Made by a program: the position numbers and the translations under genes | Notes under the pieces: model-generated | Seen by the model: the letters and a program-made list of their open reading frames with translations, nothing else | Databases searched by the model: none | Told to the model about the DNA's origin: nothing | Origin: Sphingomonas sp. UBA978 | GTDB lineage: Bacteria > Pseudomonadota > Alphaproteobacteria > Sphingomonadales > Sphingomonadaceae | Assembly: GCF_002292295.1 (NCBI RefSeq) | Contig: NZ_DBBS01000011.1 | Span: 111,162 to 175,161 of the forward strand | DNA length: 64,000 nt | Reading direction: 5' to 3' | Part shown: piece by piece, positions 44,287-51,751 of the stretch | How positions within the stretch are numbered: position 1 is the first letter of the stretch | How the letters are laid out: each line of letters starts with the position of its first letter

Positions 44287-45147
44287 TCAGCGGCCCCCCA
44301 TGCCGGCGAGCATCATATAGGCGAGCCGCGCGTTGTTCGGGGACGGGCGCAGCAGGCTGTTTGCCGCCGTCGCGCTCGTGTTGAGGCGCCCGCCCATGCC
44401 GTTCAGGGCCTGCGTGGCCCAGGCGAGCGCATCCTCGGCGCTTTCGTTGCCGCCGGTGACGACGGTCGAATCCCCCATCGCGAGCGCCTGCGCGGCGAAG
44501 GCGAGGTTGGCGTTGCGCGTCTCGGTGACGCTGTCGCCCGCTGCGCCGAGCTTGTCGGCGAAGCGCTGGTAGATCGCCGACAGCGTGCGTGGTTGGCCGT
44601 TGGCGGCGTAGAAGATCGAGCGGTTGGCGCCGGCCGCCTGCGGGAACAGCGACGCCGCGGTCGCGCCGGGGTTGGTCTGCATCGCCGACAGGAATTTCTT
44701 GGCGCCGCCGATGCCGAGGAAATGCGCCATGTAGAGGTCGGTGCCGTTGGCCGAACGGCCCAGCGCGCCCTCGAGCACGTCCTTGTTGTCGGAGGCATGT
44801 TCGGCCGCCATCAGCGATGCGGCGGTGGGGTCGTTGCGCAGATTCAGGATGGCGGAGCGGGTCGCGCTGTCACCGACGGTATAGCGCCCGCCGGCGGTCT
44901 GGCCGATGCTGTTGGCGGCCCAGCCGAGCCCGTGTTCCGCGCCATGTTTCTTGACGACCGCAAGCCAGCTCTGTTCGACGAACTGGTACAGGCCGGATGC
45001 CGAGGAGGTGCCGGCGCGCGCGCTGGCGTTCAGGCCGCTCTCGATCTTGGCCTGGCCCAGCAGATAGTCGAAATCGACGCCCGTCTTGCTGCTCGCAAGC
45101 GCGATCGCGGATTGGACGCGTCCGGCAGAAATCGGATTGACGGTCAT
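44287..45147 (-). CDS. Flagellum-associated lytic transglycosylase
   Basis: The 286-residue protein contains an SLT-type domain: the catalytic Glu lies in LLGQAKIESGLNASARAG, followed by SSASGLYQFVEQSWL and YMAHFLGIGGAKKFL. It should cut peptidoglycan. As the FlgJ in this cluster lacks a muramidase domain, this enzyme probably opens the wall for the rod. No classical signal peptide is seen, so export through the flagellar system or as a rod-associated factor is possible. ATG 45147 is 27 bases from the predicted sigma-54 transcription start. Confidence 0.85.
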   Translation of the reverse strand: MTVNPISAGRVQSAIALASSKTGVDFDYLLGQAKIESGLNASARAGTSSASGLYQFVEQSWLAVVKKHGAEHGLGWAANSIGQTAGGRYTVGDSATRSAILNLRNDPTAASLMAAEHASDNKDVLEGALGRSANGTDLYMAHFLGIGGAKKFLSAMQTNPGATAASLFPQAAGANRSIFYAANGQPRTLSAIYQRFADKLGAAGDSVTETRNANLAFAAQALAMGDSTVVTGGNESAEDALAWATQALNGMGGRLNTSATAANSLLRPSPNNARLAYMMLAGMGGR

Positions 45148-45185
45148 TGCGGAAAGAACACACCCCTGTTGTCGATGGGTGTTGA

Positions 45186-45200
45186 GCAAGGACCGTGCCA
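45186..45200 (-). promoter_or_regulatory. Sigma-54 promoter for transglycosylase-flhA-fliA
   Basis: On the minus strand TGGCACG (45200-45194), four bases and TTGC (45189-45186) match the RpoN -24/-12 consensus perfectly. Transcription would start near 45174, just before the transglycosylase gene at 45147. This puts flhA and fliA in the sigma-54 class of the cascade. Confidence 0.75.
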
Positions 45201-45203
45201 GTT

Positions 45204-45309
45204 CGTCGCCCCGGCAGACGCCGGAACCCGTGGTTACGCCGACGTCAGCGTTGGAGCCCCGTCAGCCGCTGCGGTGGGTCCATGGATCCCGGCATGCGCC
45301 GGGATGACG
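45204..45309. repeat. REP-like inverted repeat (GTCATCCCGGC family)
   Basis: Arms at 45204-45233 and 45280-45309 are imperfect complements (CCCGGC..GCCGG..CC.TGG type) enclosing about 46 bases. The family matches the dispersed GTCATCCCGGCG palindromes of proteobacteria. It directly abuts the upstream edge of the sigma-54 promoter, so it could affect activator access. Confidence 0.65.
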
Positions 45310-45363
45310 GAAGAAGGGGCGGATGACAGGAGCCGTGAGACAACGGCAAAACCCCCGATCGCG

Positions 45364-45678
45364 TCAGGCGTAGGCCGAGACCAGCGTCGGGCGGAAGCCG
45401 TGGCCGGCATCGCCGGTCAGGATTTGCAGGCGGCGGCGGACATTTGCCGCCATCAGGTTGACGTAGATGCGGCAGGTTTCGTTCAGCCGGTTGGCTTCGT
45501 CGGCCAGCTCGCGGATCTCGTCGCCAGCGGGGCCGGTACCGAGCGAGGCGACCTGTTCGATGCCGGCAAGCTTGTCCTGCGTCGCACGTTCCAGCGCGGT
45601 GACGTCGTTCGCCTTCAGCGCGGCGATCTCCGCATGGAGCGCGTCGATGACGCGGATCAGGGCATCACGCCGCGTCAT
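45364..45678 (-). CDS. flgN: FlgN-like flagellar export chaperone
   Basis: The 104-residue protein is mostly helical, with LIRVIDALHAEIAALKANDV at the start and RIYVNLMAANVRRRLQILTG near the end, which fit FlgN proteins that escort FlgK and FlgL to the export gate. The genetic context, directly overlapping flgM, is the usual one for flgN. The similarity is short, so the name rests on length, pattern and position. Confidence 0.78.
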   Translation of the reverse strand: MTRRDALIRVIDALHAEIAALKANDVTALERATQDKLAGIEQVASLGTGPAGDEIRELADEANRLNETCRIYVNLMAANVRRRLQILTGDAGHGFRPTLVSAYA

Positions 45679-45967
45679 GACCGTCCCAGTTCAGCCGGAG
45701 TGCGAGGAGCCGGTCGGCGATCGTCGCCGGCAGGATGGGGAAGGAGCCGTTCTGGATCGCCGCCTTGATGAGCTCGACACGATCGCCGTCGACCGGCGGC
45801 GATGCCGCAAGCGACCGCGCCAGCGCGCCGAGTTGCGTATCCGTCGCAGGCGCCTGTTCTGCGGCCTTTTTCAGTGCGGGCTGCACCGTCGGCGCAGCCG
45901 CGGGTGCGGCGACGCGCGAGACGCTCCCACTTCCGTTCAGCGGCGTTGAGCCGATCGAGTCCACCAT
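45665..45967 (-). CDS. flgM: Anti-sigma-28 factor FlgM
   Basis: The 100-residue protein has a disordered N-terminal half and the FlgM C-terminal sigma-binding helices (DGDRVELIKAAIQNGSFPIL, then ATIADRLLALRL). It holds FliA inactive until exported through the finished hook. It overlaps flgN by 14 bases. A FliA-type promoter 34-60 bases upstream suggests that FliA induces its own inhibitor. Confidence 0.88.
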   Translation of the reverse strand: MVDSIGSTPLNGSGSVSRVAAPAAAPTVQPALKKAAEQAPATDTQLGALARSLAASPPVDGDRVELIKAAIQNGSFPILPATIADRLLALRLNWDGHDAA

Positions 45968-46000
45968 GTCCGCACCTATCTGTGTTGCCTGACACAGGGA

Positions 46001-46027
46001 TAAACGGCCGGTTGCGATGCAGGTTTA
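46001..46027 (-). promoter_or_regulatory. Sigma-28-like promoter for flgM-flgN
   Basis: On the minus strand TAAA (46027-46024) is followed after 15 bases by GCCGTTTA (46008-46001), matching the FliA pattern TAAA-N15-GCCGATAA at the full -35 core and six of eight -10 bases. The flgM ATG lies 34 bases further on. Confidence 0.55.
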
Positions 46028-46056
46028 GCAAAAAAATTTCCGGGGTCCGGAGTGCG

Positions 46057-46581
46057 TCACTGGCCCCAGCCGGGCAGGGTCGCATGGCCCGGTTCGATCG
46101 CGATCGCCTGGACGGGTCCCTTGGCGTCCTCGACCTTCACCAGGAAGCGGCCGCCGGGAGGCGCATCGCCCATCGCAACGCCTTCGCGGCTGATCGAAAA
46201 GCCGTTCGATCCCGCCTCGATCACCACCGGGTCGCCGCGCCGGATCACCGGTTCGGCCTTCGCCGCGATGACCATCGCGGGGCGGGCGGTCGCGGTCGGC
46301 GGTGCCGCCGATGCGGGGCGGATCACCGGCACGAAGATGCGCCAGTCCGGCCCCGAGCAGGACACGACCACCGCATCATGCGCCTCGGTCCGCCACGCGA
46401 GCGCGACGGTGGAGCATTGCGCCAGCCGCAGCCGCGGATCGATCGGCGTCCGCGCGCCGCCCTCCGCCCCGACCGGCCGGCTGGTGAAGGCGGCGACCGC
46501 GCGGTCGAGGCCGGCGGTGTCCTGAAAGGCGATAGCACCGCCGGCGAGCAGGGGGGCGAGGAGGAGCGGAAACAGGATCAT
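46057..46581 (-). CDS. flgA: Flagellar P-ring assembly chaperone FlgA
   Basis: The 174-residue periplasmic protein has a signal peptide (MILFPLLLAPLLAGGAIAFQ) and a C-terminal SAF domain (AEPVIRRGDPVVIEAGSNGF, then SISREGVAMGDAPPGGRF). FlgA assists assembly of FlgI into the P ring. The two cysteines (RLAQCST and VSCSG) flank the middle domain. It is coupled by ATGA to the MotB-like gene upstream. Confidence 0.9.
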   Translation of the reverse strand: MILFPLLLAPLLAGGAIAFQDTAGLDRAVAAFTSRPVGAEGGARTPIDPRLRLAQCSTVALAWRTEAHDAVVVSCSGPDWRIFVPVIRPASAAPPTATARPAMVIAAKAEPVIRRGDPVVIEAGSNGFSISREGVAMGDAPPGGRFLVKVEDAKGPVQAIAIEPGHATLPGWGQ

Positions 46582-47099
46582 GGCTGATGGTCCGAAGGCT
46601 GTTCGCCGACAAAGGCGAGCGTGACGATCGCGGCGCGGCGGCCGGGGCGATGGGCGGTGGTGACGGTGATCCGGCGGCTGACCCCCGTCAGCGTCGCGGC
46701 AAGGGCGCGGGCGCGGTCGGCGGCGAGGATCGCGGCGCTGCCGGTGCCGGGGTCGACGTCGGCGGTGCTGCCGTCAGTCGATCCGGTGACGGTGAGCGCG
46801 ACGCGCGGATCGCGCGCCGCCTCGCGTGCCCAGGCGACGACCGCCGCCGGGTCTTCCGGCAGGCCGGCAGACCCGGGCGCAAAGTCGACCATGCCCGCTG
46901 CCATGACCGGCAGCGGGGCAGGCGCGGGCGCGGGATTGCCGCCGAAGCTGACGCGCAGCGCATCGGTGACCGCGCGCGGTTTTTCGCTCGCCTGAAGCAA
47001 GACGAAGAAGCCGACCAGCAGCAAGGCGAGATCGGCCAGCGTCACCAGCCAGAGCGGTTTGGCGGGCGCCGGATCGGGATAGAGCGCGACGTCGGTCAT
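46578..47099 (-). CDS. MotB-like stator protein (short form)
   Basis: The 173-residue protein has a single N-terminal helix with the stator-type acidic residue (LWLVTLADLALLLVGFFVLL, Asp23) and a shortened OmpA-like C-terminal part (VTGSTDGSTADV, ILAADRARALAATL). This is the MotB/TolR/ExbD pattern. It is much shorter than the MotB at 58170. It is coupled by ATGA to the MotA-like gene on one side and flgA on the other, so it is probably a second flagellar stator component or a proton-driven envelope complex. Confidence 0.78.
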   Translation of the reverse strand: MTDVALYPDPAPAKPLWLVTLADLALLLVGFFVLLQASEKPRAVTDALRVSFGGNPAPAPAPLPVMAAGMVDFAPGSAGLPEDPAAVVAWAREAARDPRVALTVTGSTDGSTADVDPGTGSAAILAADRARALAATLTGVSRRITVTTAHRPGRRAAIVTLAFVGEQPSDHQP

Positions 47100-47743
47100 G
47101 CGACGCTTTGCAACTGGTGGCGCGGCGTCTCGCGCAGCGCGAGTGCGACGAGCGGCGCCTCGATCCGGACGCGCTCGAACGCCTCGATGCGGCCGGCGGC
47201 GCGCAGGCGATGGCAGATCGGCATCAGCAGCAGGTTGGCGAGCAGCGCGCCGTACAGCGTCGCGAGCAGCGCGATCGCCATCGCGCCGCCGATCGCCTTG
47301 GGATCGGTCATGTTGGCGAACATGCCGGCGAGGCCGATCAGCGTGCCGACCATGCCCATCGCCGGGGCGGCCTCCGCAGCGGCGGACCAGACGTCGGCGG
47401 CGGCGACATGGCGCTCGACGCGCGCCTGCCGGCGATAGCGCAGCACCGCCTCGACCTCGCGCGGGATCGCGCCGTCGACGATCGCGGCGATCGCGGCGGC
47501 GACGTCGGGATCGGCGATCACCGATTTGTCGAGCGCGACGATGCCGTGGCGCCTGGCGATCCGCGCCTGCGCCGCAATCTGTTCGAGCAGCGCGTCGGCG
47601 CGGAACGGCCGGCGCGTCAGGACGCGCAACGCCGACAGCGACCGTGCCACGTCGCGCAGGGGCGAGCGGAGCAATGTGGCAAGCAGCGTGCCGCCACCGA
47701 CGATGGCAAGCGCGACGGGATCGAAGAGCTGGGCGATCAACAT
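47096..47743 (-). CDS. MotA/TolQ/ExbB-family stator protein
   Basis: The 215-residue protein shows four helices: the first (LFDPVALAIVGGGTLLATLL), a second near the middle, and the paired signature helices AAPAMGMVGTLIGLAGMFAN and AIGGAMAIALLATLYGALLA that line the proton channel in MotA. The cytoplasmic segment between helices 2 and 3 is short relative to the MotA at 57287. It pairs with the MotB-like protein downstream. Transcription probably starts in the shared region with flgB. Confidence 0.82.
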   Translation of the reverse strand: MLIAQLFDPVALAIVGGGTLLATLLRSPLRDVARSLSALRVLTRRPFRADALLEQIAAQARIARRHGIVALDKSVIADPDVAAAIAAIVDGAIPREVEAVLRYRRQARVERHVAAADVWSAAAEAAPAMGMVGTLIGLAGMFANMTDPKAIGGAMAIALLATLYGALLANLLLMPICHRLRAAGRIEAFERVRIEAPLVALALRETPRHQLQSVA

Positions 47744-47822
47744 GCGCGAGTGTCTTGCAAGCTGCGGGCCAGTTTCGCCGGGATGCCCGGGCGCCCTGGA
47801 CGGGTTCCGGCGATCTAGGGCC

Positions 47823-47953
47823 GATCGACATTCAGCCCTGACGCCTGCAAACGGCGGTTTCGCGCGCTTCCGGTGCTCACGTACCGAAAGTACGCTGCGC
47901 TCCGGGTCACGCAAAACCACCGTTTTCGGCACGTCATCATCTGAATGTCGATC
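47823..47953. repeat. 131-base palindromic element with 13-base perfect ends
   Basis: The ends GATCGACATTCAG (47823-47835) and CTGAATGTCGATC (47941-47953) are perfect inverted repeats. Inside, a second pair of arms (AACGGCGGTTT and its near-complement AAACCACCGTTT-type) and a central hairpin CGTAC-CGAAA-GTACG (47880-47894) continue the palindrome. It looks like a miniature non-coding palindromic element (MITE- or REP-like). No transposase is nearby. Confidence 0.7.
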
Positions 47954-47979
47954 CACCCTAGGGGAGGGTCCGCGGCGCG

Positions 47980-48060
47980 TTGCCGCTCTCCGGCAAACGG
48001 CGGCAAACACCGGCAACCGGTTGCCGCCCGCCTTGCCGCCGCCCGGCCATCCCCCGGCAA
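47980..48060. promoter_or_regulatory. CGGCAA/TTGCCG motif array, candidate activator binding sites
   Basis: CGGCAA occurs at 47991, 48001, 48011 and 48055, and its complement TTGCCG at 47980, 48021 and 48033. Three copies are spaced exactly 10 bases apart, one helical turn, and CGGCAACC/GGTTGCCG (48011-48026) is a perfect 16-base palindrome. The array lies 40-120 bases before the sigma-54 promoter, where an NtrC-type enhancer-binding protein (FlbD- or FleQ-like) would bind. The motif assignment is inference. Confidence 0.6.
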
Positions 48061-48100
48061 AGCGGGAAAATTCGCGTCTCCGGCCCCGGAATTCGAAAAC

Positions 48101-48117
48101 TGGCACGGCGGTTGCTT
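48101..48117 (+). promoter_or_regulatory. Sigma-54 promoter for the flgB operon
   Basis: TGGCACG (48101-48107), GCGG and TTGC (48112-48115) match the RpoN -24/-12 consensus perfectly. The predicted start is near 48127, about 31 bases before flgB. It should drive flgBCDEFGH and probably the genes beyond. Confidence 0.85.
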
Positions 48118-48157
48118 ATTCCCCGGCAGCGCAATGGTGCGCCGGAGATTTGGGCCG

Positions 48158-48505
48158 ATGGCCGCAGACAGTCTGTTCGGAGTTCACGGAGCCGCGCTCG
48201 AAGTGCGCTCGCAGCGCATGGGCGTGCTCGCGTCGAACATCGCCAACTCCTCCACGCCCGGTTTCAAGGCGCGCGACATCGACTTCAAGTCGGCGCTCGC
48301 CTCGATGGAGCGGGATGCGGGTCAGGACGGGATCACCGCCGCGACCGGCTATCGCGTGCCGTTGCAGACCTCGATGGACGGCAACACCGTCGAGCTCAAC
48401 CAGGAACAGACCGCCTTCGCCGAAAACGCCGTCCAGTATCAGACGACGCTGTCGTTCCTGAACGGGCGGATCGGCCAGATCACCCGCGCGCTGAAGGGGG
48501 AATAA
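48158..48505 (+). CDS. flgB: Flagellar proximal rod protein FlgB
   Basis: The 115-residue rod subunit shows the N-terminal heptad pattern of axial proteins (RMGVLASNIANSSTPGFKAR) and a C-terminal helix (YQTTLSFLNGRIGQITRALK). It is the first gene behind the sigma-54 promoter and forms the base of the rod with FlgC and FlgF. flgC starts four bases after its stop. Confidence 0.93.
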   Translation: MAADSLFGVHGAALEVRSQRMGVLASNIANSSTPGFKARDIDFKSALASMERDAGQDGITAATGYRVPLQTSMDGNTVELNQEQTAFAENAVQYQTTLSFLNGRIGQITRALKGE

Positions 48506-48509
48506 GCCG

Positions 48510-48917
48510 ATGGCCGATCCGATGAGCGTCTTTCAGGTGGCGGGCCGCGCGATGAGCGCGCAGCTCGTCCGCATGAACACCACCGCGTCGAACCTCGCCA
48601 ATGCCGGCGGGACGACCGGCTCCGCCGAGACCGCGTACAAGACGATGAAGCCGGTGTTCCGCACCAGCTTCGATGCGGCATCGGGCCTTGCCACCGTCGA
48701 TGTCGAGAAGATCGTCACCGCGGGCGAGGCGCCGACCAAGGTCTACGACCCGAACAACCCGCTCGCCGACAAGGATGGCAATATCTACCAGGCCGCCGTC
48801 GACGAAAGCCGCGAGCTCGTCGACATGATGGAGACGGCCCGTTCCTACCAGAACAACGTCGAGGTGATGAACACTGCCAAGCAGCTCACCATCGATACCC
48901 TCAAGCTGGGCCGCTAA
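48510..48917 (+). CDS. flgC: Flagellar proximal rod protein FlgC
   Basis: The 135-residue subunit has the axial N-terminus (RMNTTASNLANAGGTTGSAE) and the FlgC C-terminus (ESRELVDMMETARSYQNNVE, then VMNTAKQLTIDTLKLG). The motif DPNNPLADKDGNIYQ near residue 80 is a FlgC hallmark (DPxxPxAD.xGYV type). It lies between flgB and flgD with gaps of four bases each. Confidence 0.95.
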   Translation: MADPMSVFQVAGRAMSAQLVRMNTTASNLANAGGTTGSAETAYKTMKPVFRTSFDAASGLATVDVEKIVTAGEAPTKVYDPNNPLADKDGNIYQAAVDESRELVDMMETARSYQNNVEVMNTAKQLTIDTLKLGR

Positions 48918-48921
48918 GATC

Positions 48922-49638
48922 ATGGCAACGACATCGACCGCCTTCGACTCGACGCTGCAGACCCTCGGGATCACGCGCGCCAAGTCGACCGCCAACACCA
49001 CCACCGCAAGCGGCGCCTCGACCGCCACGGGGGCGACCAAGACGACGCTCGACCAGTCCGACTTCCTGACGCTGCTGACCACGCAGCTCAAGAACCAGGA
49101 CCCGTTCGCGCCGATGGACAACACCCAGATGGTCGCGCAGATGGCGCAATTCTCGTCCGTCGCCGGCATCAGCGAGATGAACAAGACGCTGTCCGGCGTC
49201 GCGACCAAGCTCGGCTCGACCACCGCCAGCGATGCGATGGCCTATGTCGGCAAGACCGTGCTGACCGAGGGATCGACCGCCTATCCGCGCGCGGCCGGCG
49301 GCCTCGACGGCGCGGTCGAGCTGGACGATGCGGCGACCGCGGTCACCGTCTCGATCGCCGATGCGCAGGGCGGCACGCTTCGCTCGCTGCAGCTCGGCGC
49401 GCAGAAGAAGGGCACCACGGCGTTCGAGTGGGACGGCAAGGACGGTTCGGGCAACGACGTCGGCGCCGGTCCCTTCACCATCACCGCCTTCGCCACCAGC
49501 GGCGACAAGACGGTCACCAGCCGCACGCTCGTCTGGGCGCCGGTCGAATCGGTGTCGCTGCCCTCCAGCGGCGCGCCCAAGCTCAAGGTCGTCGGGGTCG
49601 GCGACGTCGATCCGTCCGACGTCCGCTCCGCCACCTGA
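48922..49638 (+). CDS. flgD: Hook assembly scaffold FlgD
   Basis: The 238-residue cap protein guides hook polymerisation. The N-terminal region holds DQSDFLTLLTTQLKNQDPFA and PMDNTQMVAQMAQFSSV, the conserved FlgD core. The second half has FlgD Ig-like and Tudor-like segments (TAFEWDGKDGSGNDVGAGPF). The C-terminus is short and threonine-poor compared with enteric FlgD. Confidence 0.94.
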   Translation: MATTSTAFDSTLQTLGITRAKSTANTTTASGASTATGATKTTLDQSDFLTLLTTQLKNQDPFAPMDNTQMVAQMAQFSSVAGISEMNKTLSGVATKLGSTTASDAMAYVGKTVLTEGSTAYPRAAGGLDGAVELDDAATAVTVSIADAQGGTLRSLQLGAQKKGTTAFEWDGKDGSGNDVGAGPFTITAFATSGDKTVTSRTLVWAPVESVSLPSSGAPKLKVVGVGDVDPSDVRSAT

Positions 49639-49691
49639 TCCAGCCCCGTTGATCCCGCACCAACCGATTACAGCTTCCAAGGAGTAACCCG

Positions 49692-50960
49692 ATGTCCTTC
49701 TACACCTCGCTCTCCGGTCTCCAGGCTTCGCAGACCGACATGAACACGATCTCGCACAATCTCGCGAACGTCTCGACCACCGGGTTCAAGAAGAGCCGCG
49801 TCGAATTCTCCGACGTCATCGCCTCGAGCGTGTCGACCGATCCGCGCAAGATGGTCGGTTCGGGCGTGGTCGTGAAGGCGACGACGCAGCAGTTCAAGGA
49901 AGGCAACCTGCAGGGGACGACCAACGCGCTCGACCTCGCGGTGATGGGCGAAGGCTTCTTCACGGTGAAGACCACCGGCGCCAGCGACACGATCGCCTAT
50001 ACCCGCAACGGCGCCTTCTCGGTCGATTCGAGCCGCAACGTCGTCGACGCGCAGGGCAGCTTCCTGATGGTCTATCCGGTCGACGGCGACGGCAACGTCA
50101 CCGCGACGGGCGAGGACGGCCTCACCAACCTGCAGTTGCAGCAGTCGAGCGGCACGCCGGTCGCGACGAAGGACGTGTCGACCGCGATCAACCTGTCGGG
50201 CACCTCGACCGTCAACAAGAAGGTGTTCGATCGTACCGACACGACGACCTACAACAACTCGGTCGCGACGCGCATCTACGACGCCAACGGCAACCCGATG
50301 ACGATGACGAGCTATTACGTCCGTTCGAAGGTGCCGGATGCGACGACCAACACCGCGAGCACGTGGCAGGTCTATACCTATATCGGCGACAAGCAGCTGG
50401 AAGTGGGCGGCAGCAAGGCGCCGCAGGAGATCACCTTCAACACGACGGGTGCGATCGCGACGCCGACCACGCCGATCAAATATGACGACTTCATCCCGCT
50501 GTCGGGTGCCGCGGTGCAGACGGTTTCGCTCAACCTCGCCAATTCGACGCAGCTCGCCTCCGCCTTCGCGGTCAACAGCAAGAGCCAGGACGGCGTCGCC
50601 GTCGGCCAGCTGTCGGGCGTGACGGTCAATTCCGAAGGCCTGATCCAGGCGAGCTTCTCGAACGGCGACATCGTCCCGCTCGGCAAGGTCGCGCTGGCCA
50701 AATTCTCGACGCCGACCGGCCTGCGCCAGATCGGCAACAGCTATTGGTCGGCGACCGGCCTGTCCGGCACGGCGACGCTGGGTTCGGCAAGTGCGGACGG
50801 CTTCGGCTCGCTGATGTCGGGCCAGATCGAAGGGTCGAACGTCGACATCACCGAGGAACTGGTCAACCTGATCGCGGCACAGCGCAACTTCCAGGCGAAC
50901 TCGAAGGCGCTCGATACCGCGAACCAGGTCTCGCAGACCATCATCCAGATCCGCAACTAA
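49692..50960 (+). CDS. flgE: Flagellar hook protein FlgE
   Basis: The 422-residue hook subunit has the axial start (FYTSLSGLQASQTDMNTISH, then NLANVSTTGFKKSRVEFSD) and end (EELVNLIAAQRNFQANSKAL, then DTANQVSQTIIQIRN). The middle carries the hook domains D1 and D2. AAGGAG stands seven bases before the ATG. The gap of 53 bases from flgD has no visible promoter. Confidence 0.95.
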   Translation: MSFYTSLSGLQASQTDMNTISHNLANVSTTGFKKSRVEFSDVIASSVSTDPRKMVGSGVVVKATTQQFKEGNLQGTTNALDLAVMGEGFFTVKTTGASDTIAYTRNGAFSVDSSRNVVDAQGSFLMVYPVDGDGNVTATGEDGLTNLQLQQSSGTPVATKDVSTAINLSGTSTVNKKVFDRTDTTTYNNSVATRIYDANGNPMTMTSYYVRSKVPDATTNTASTWQVYTYIGDKQLEVGGSKAPQEITFNTTGAIATPTTPIKYDDFIPLSGAAVQTVSLNLANSTQLASAFAVNSKSQDGVAVGQLSGVTVNSEGLIQASFSNGDIVPLGKVALAKFSTPTGLRQIGNSYWSATGLSGTATLGSASADGFGSLMSGQIEGSNVDITEELVNLIAAQRNFQANSKALDTANQVSQTIIQIRN

Positions 50961-50986
50961 GCGACGGCGGCGGAGCGGAGGCCTGA

Positions 50987-51739
50987 ATGGACAAGCTGGT
51001 CTATACGGCGGCGACCGGCCTGCGTGCGCATATGCAGGCGCAGGCGGCGATCGCCAACAACATGGCGAACGCGTCCACCACGGGCTTTCGCGCCGACCGC
51101 GTCGTCTTCGACCGGATCGAGCTGAAGGGCGGCGGCGCGCAGCTGGAGGCGCGCATGCCGACCAGCGAAGAAGTGACCGATGCCGATCGCGCGCCCGGGT
51201 CGATCCAGTCGACCGGCCGCGCGCTCGACGTCGCGATCAGCGGCGCCAATGACTGGCTGGCGGTGCAGGCCGGCGACGGCAGCGAGGCCTATACCCGCCG
51301 CGGCGACCTCGACGTCGCCGCATCGGGCGTGCTCCAGACCGGCGACGGCTTCATCGTCCAGGGGCAGGCGGGGCCGATCACGGTGCCGCCGCACGACAGC
51401 CTGACGATCTCCGCCGACGGCACGATCAGCATCGTGCCGCAGGGCGGCGACCCCCGGAACGCGCAGGTGCTCGACCGGCTCAAGCTGGTCGATACCAAGG
51501 GTTCGGTGACGCTGAAGGGCATGGACAATCTGCTCCGCGTCAAGGGCGGCGGCACCTTGCCCGCCAATCTGGACGCCAAGGTCCAGGGCGGTGCGCTGGA
51601 AGGCTCCAATGTCAACATGACGCAGGCGCTGGTCGACATGATCGAGAACCAGCGCAGTTACGAGGTTCAGGCCAACCTCATGAAATCGGCCAAGGATATG
51701 GACGAGAGCAGCACATCCGTGATGCGCCTCCCGAGCTAA
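50987..51739 (+). CDS. flgF: Flagellar rod protein FlgF
   Basis: The 250-residue proximal rod subunit begins MDKLVYTAATGLRAHMQAQA with NNMANASTTGFRADRVVFD and ends with EGSNVNMTQALVDMIENQRS. The DVAISGANDWLAVQAGDGSE stretch is typical of FlgF (xGxGFFxVQxxG class). It precedes flgG by 12 bases, the canonical order. Confidence 0.94.
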   Translation: MDKLVYTAATGLRAHMQAQAAIANNMANASTTGFRADRVVFDRIELKGGGAQLEARMPTSEEVTDADRAPGSIQSTGRALDVAISGANDWLAVQAGDGSEAYTRRGDLDVAASGVLQTGDGFIVQGQAGPITVPPHDSLTISADGTISIVPQGGDPRNAQVLDRLKLVDTKGSVTLKGMDNLLRVKGGGTLPANLDAKVQGGALEGSNVNMTQALVDMIENQRSYEVQANLMKSAKDMDESSTSVMRLPS

Positions 51740-51751
51740 GGAACAGACACG

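Larger units (their letters stand above)
47744..48157. other. Divergent flagellar control region
   Basis: This 414-base gene-free stretch separates the MotA-like unit (minus) from flgB (plus). From left to right it holds a weak sigma-54-like site on the minus strand (47757-47771, one mismatch), a 131-base palindromic element, a cluster of CGGCAA/TTGCCG motifs and a perfect plus-strand sigma-54 promoter. I see no small gene in it. Confidence 0.7.

Noticed and set aside
41784..44384. Long plus-strand open frame across fliA and flhA
   Set aside because: It is antisense to two conserved flagellar genes and encodes a charged, repetitive shadow sequence.
47755..47771. Second sigma-54 promoter for the MotA-like gene on the minus strand
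   Set aside because: The site has a mismatch in the TGGCAC box and would start transcription about two bases from the ATG, leaving no ribosome binding site.
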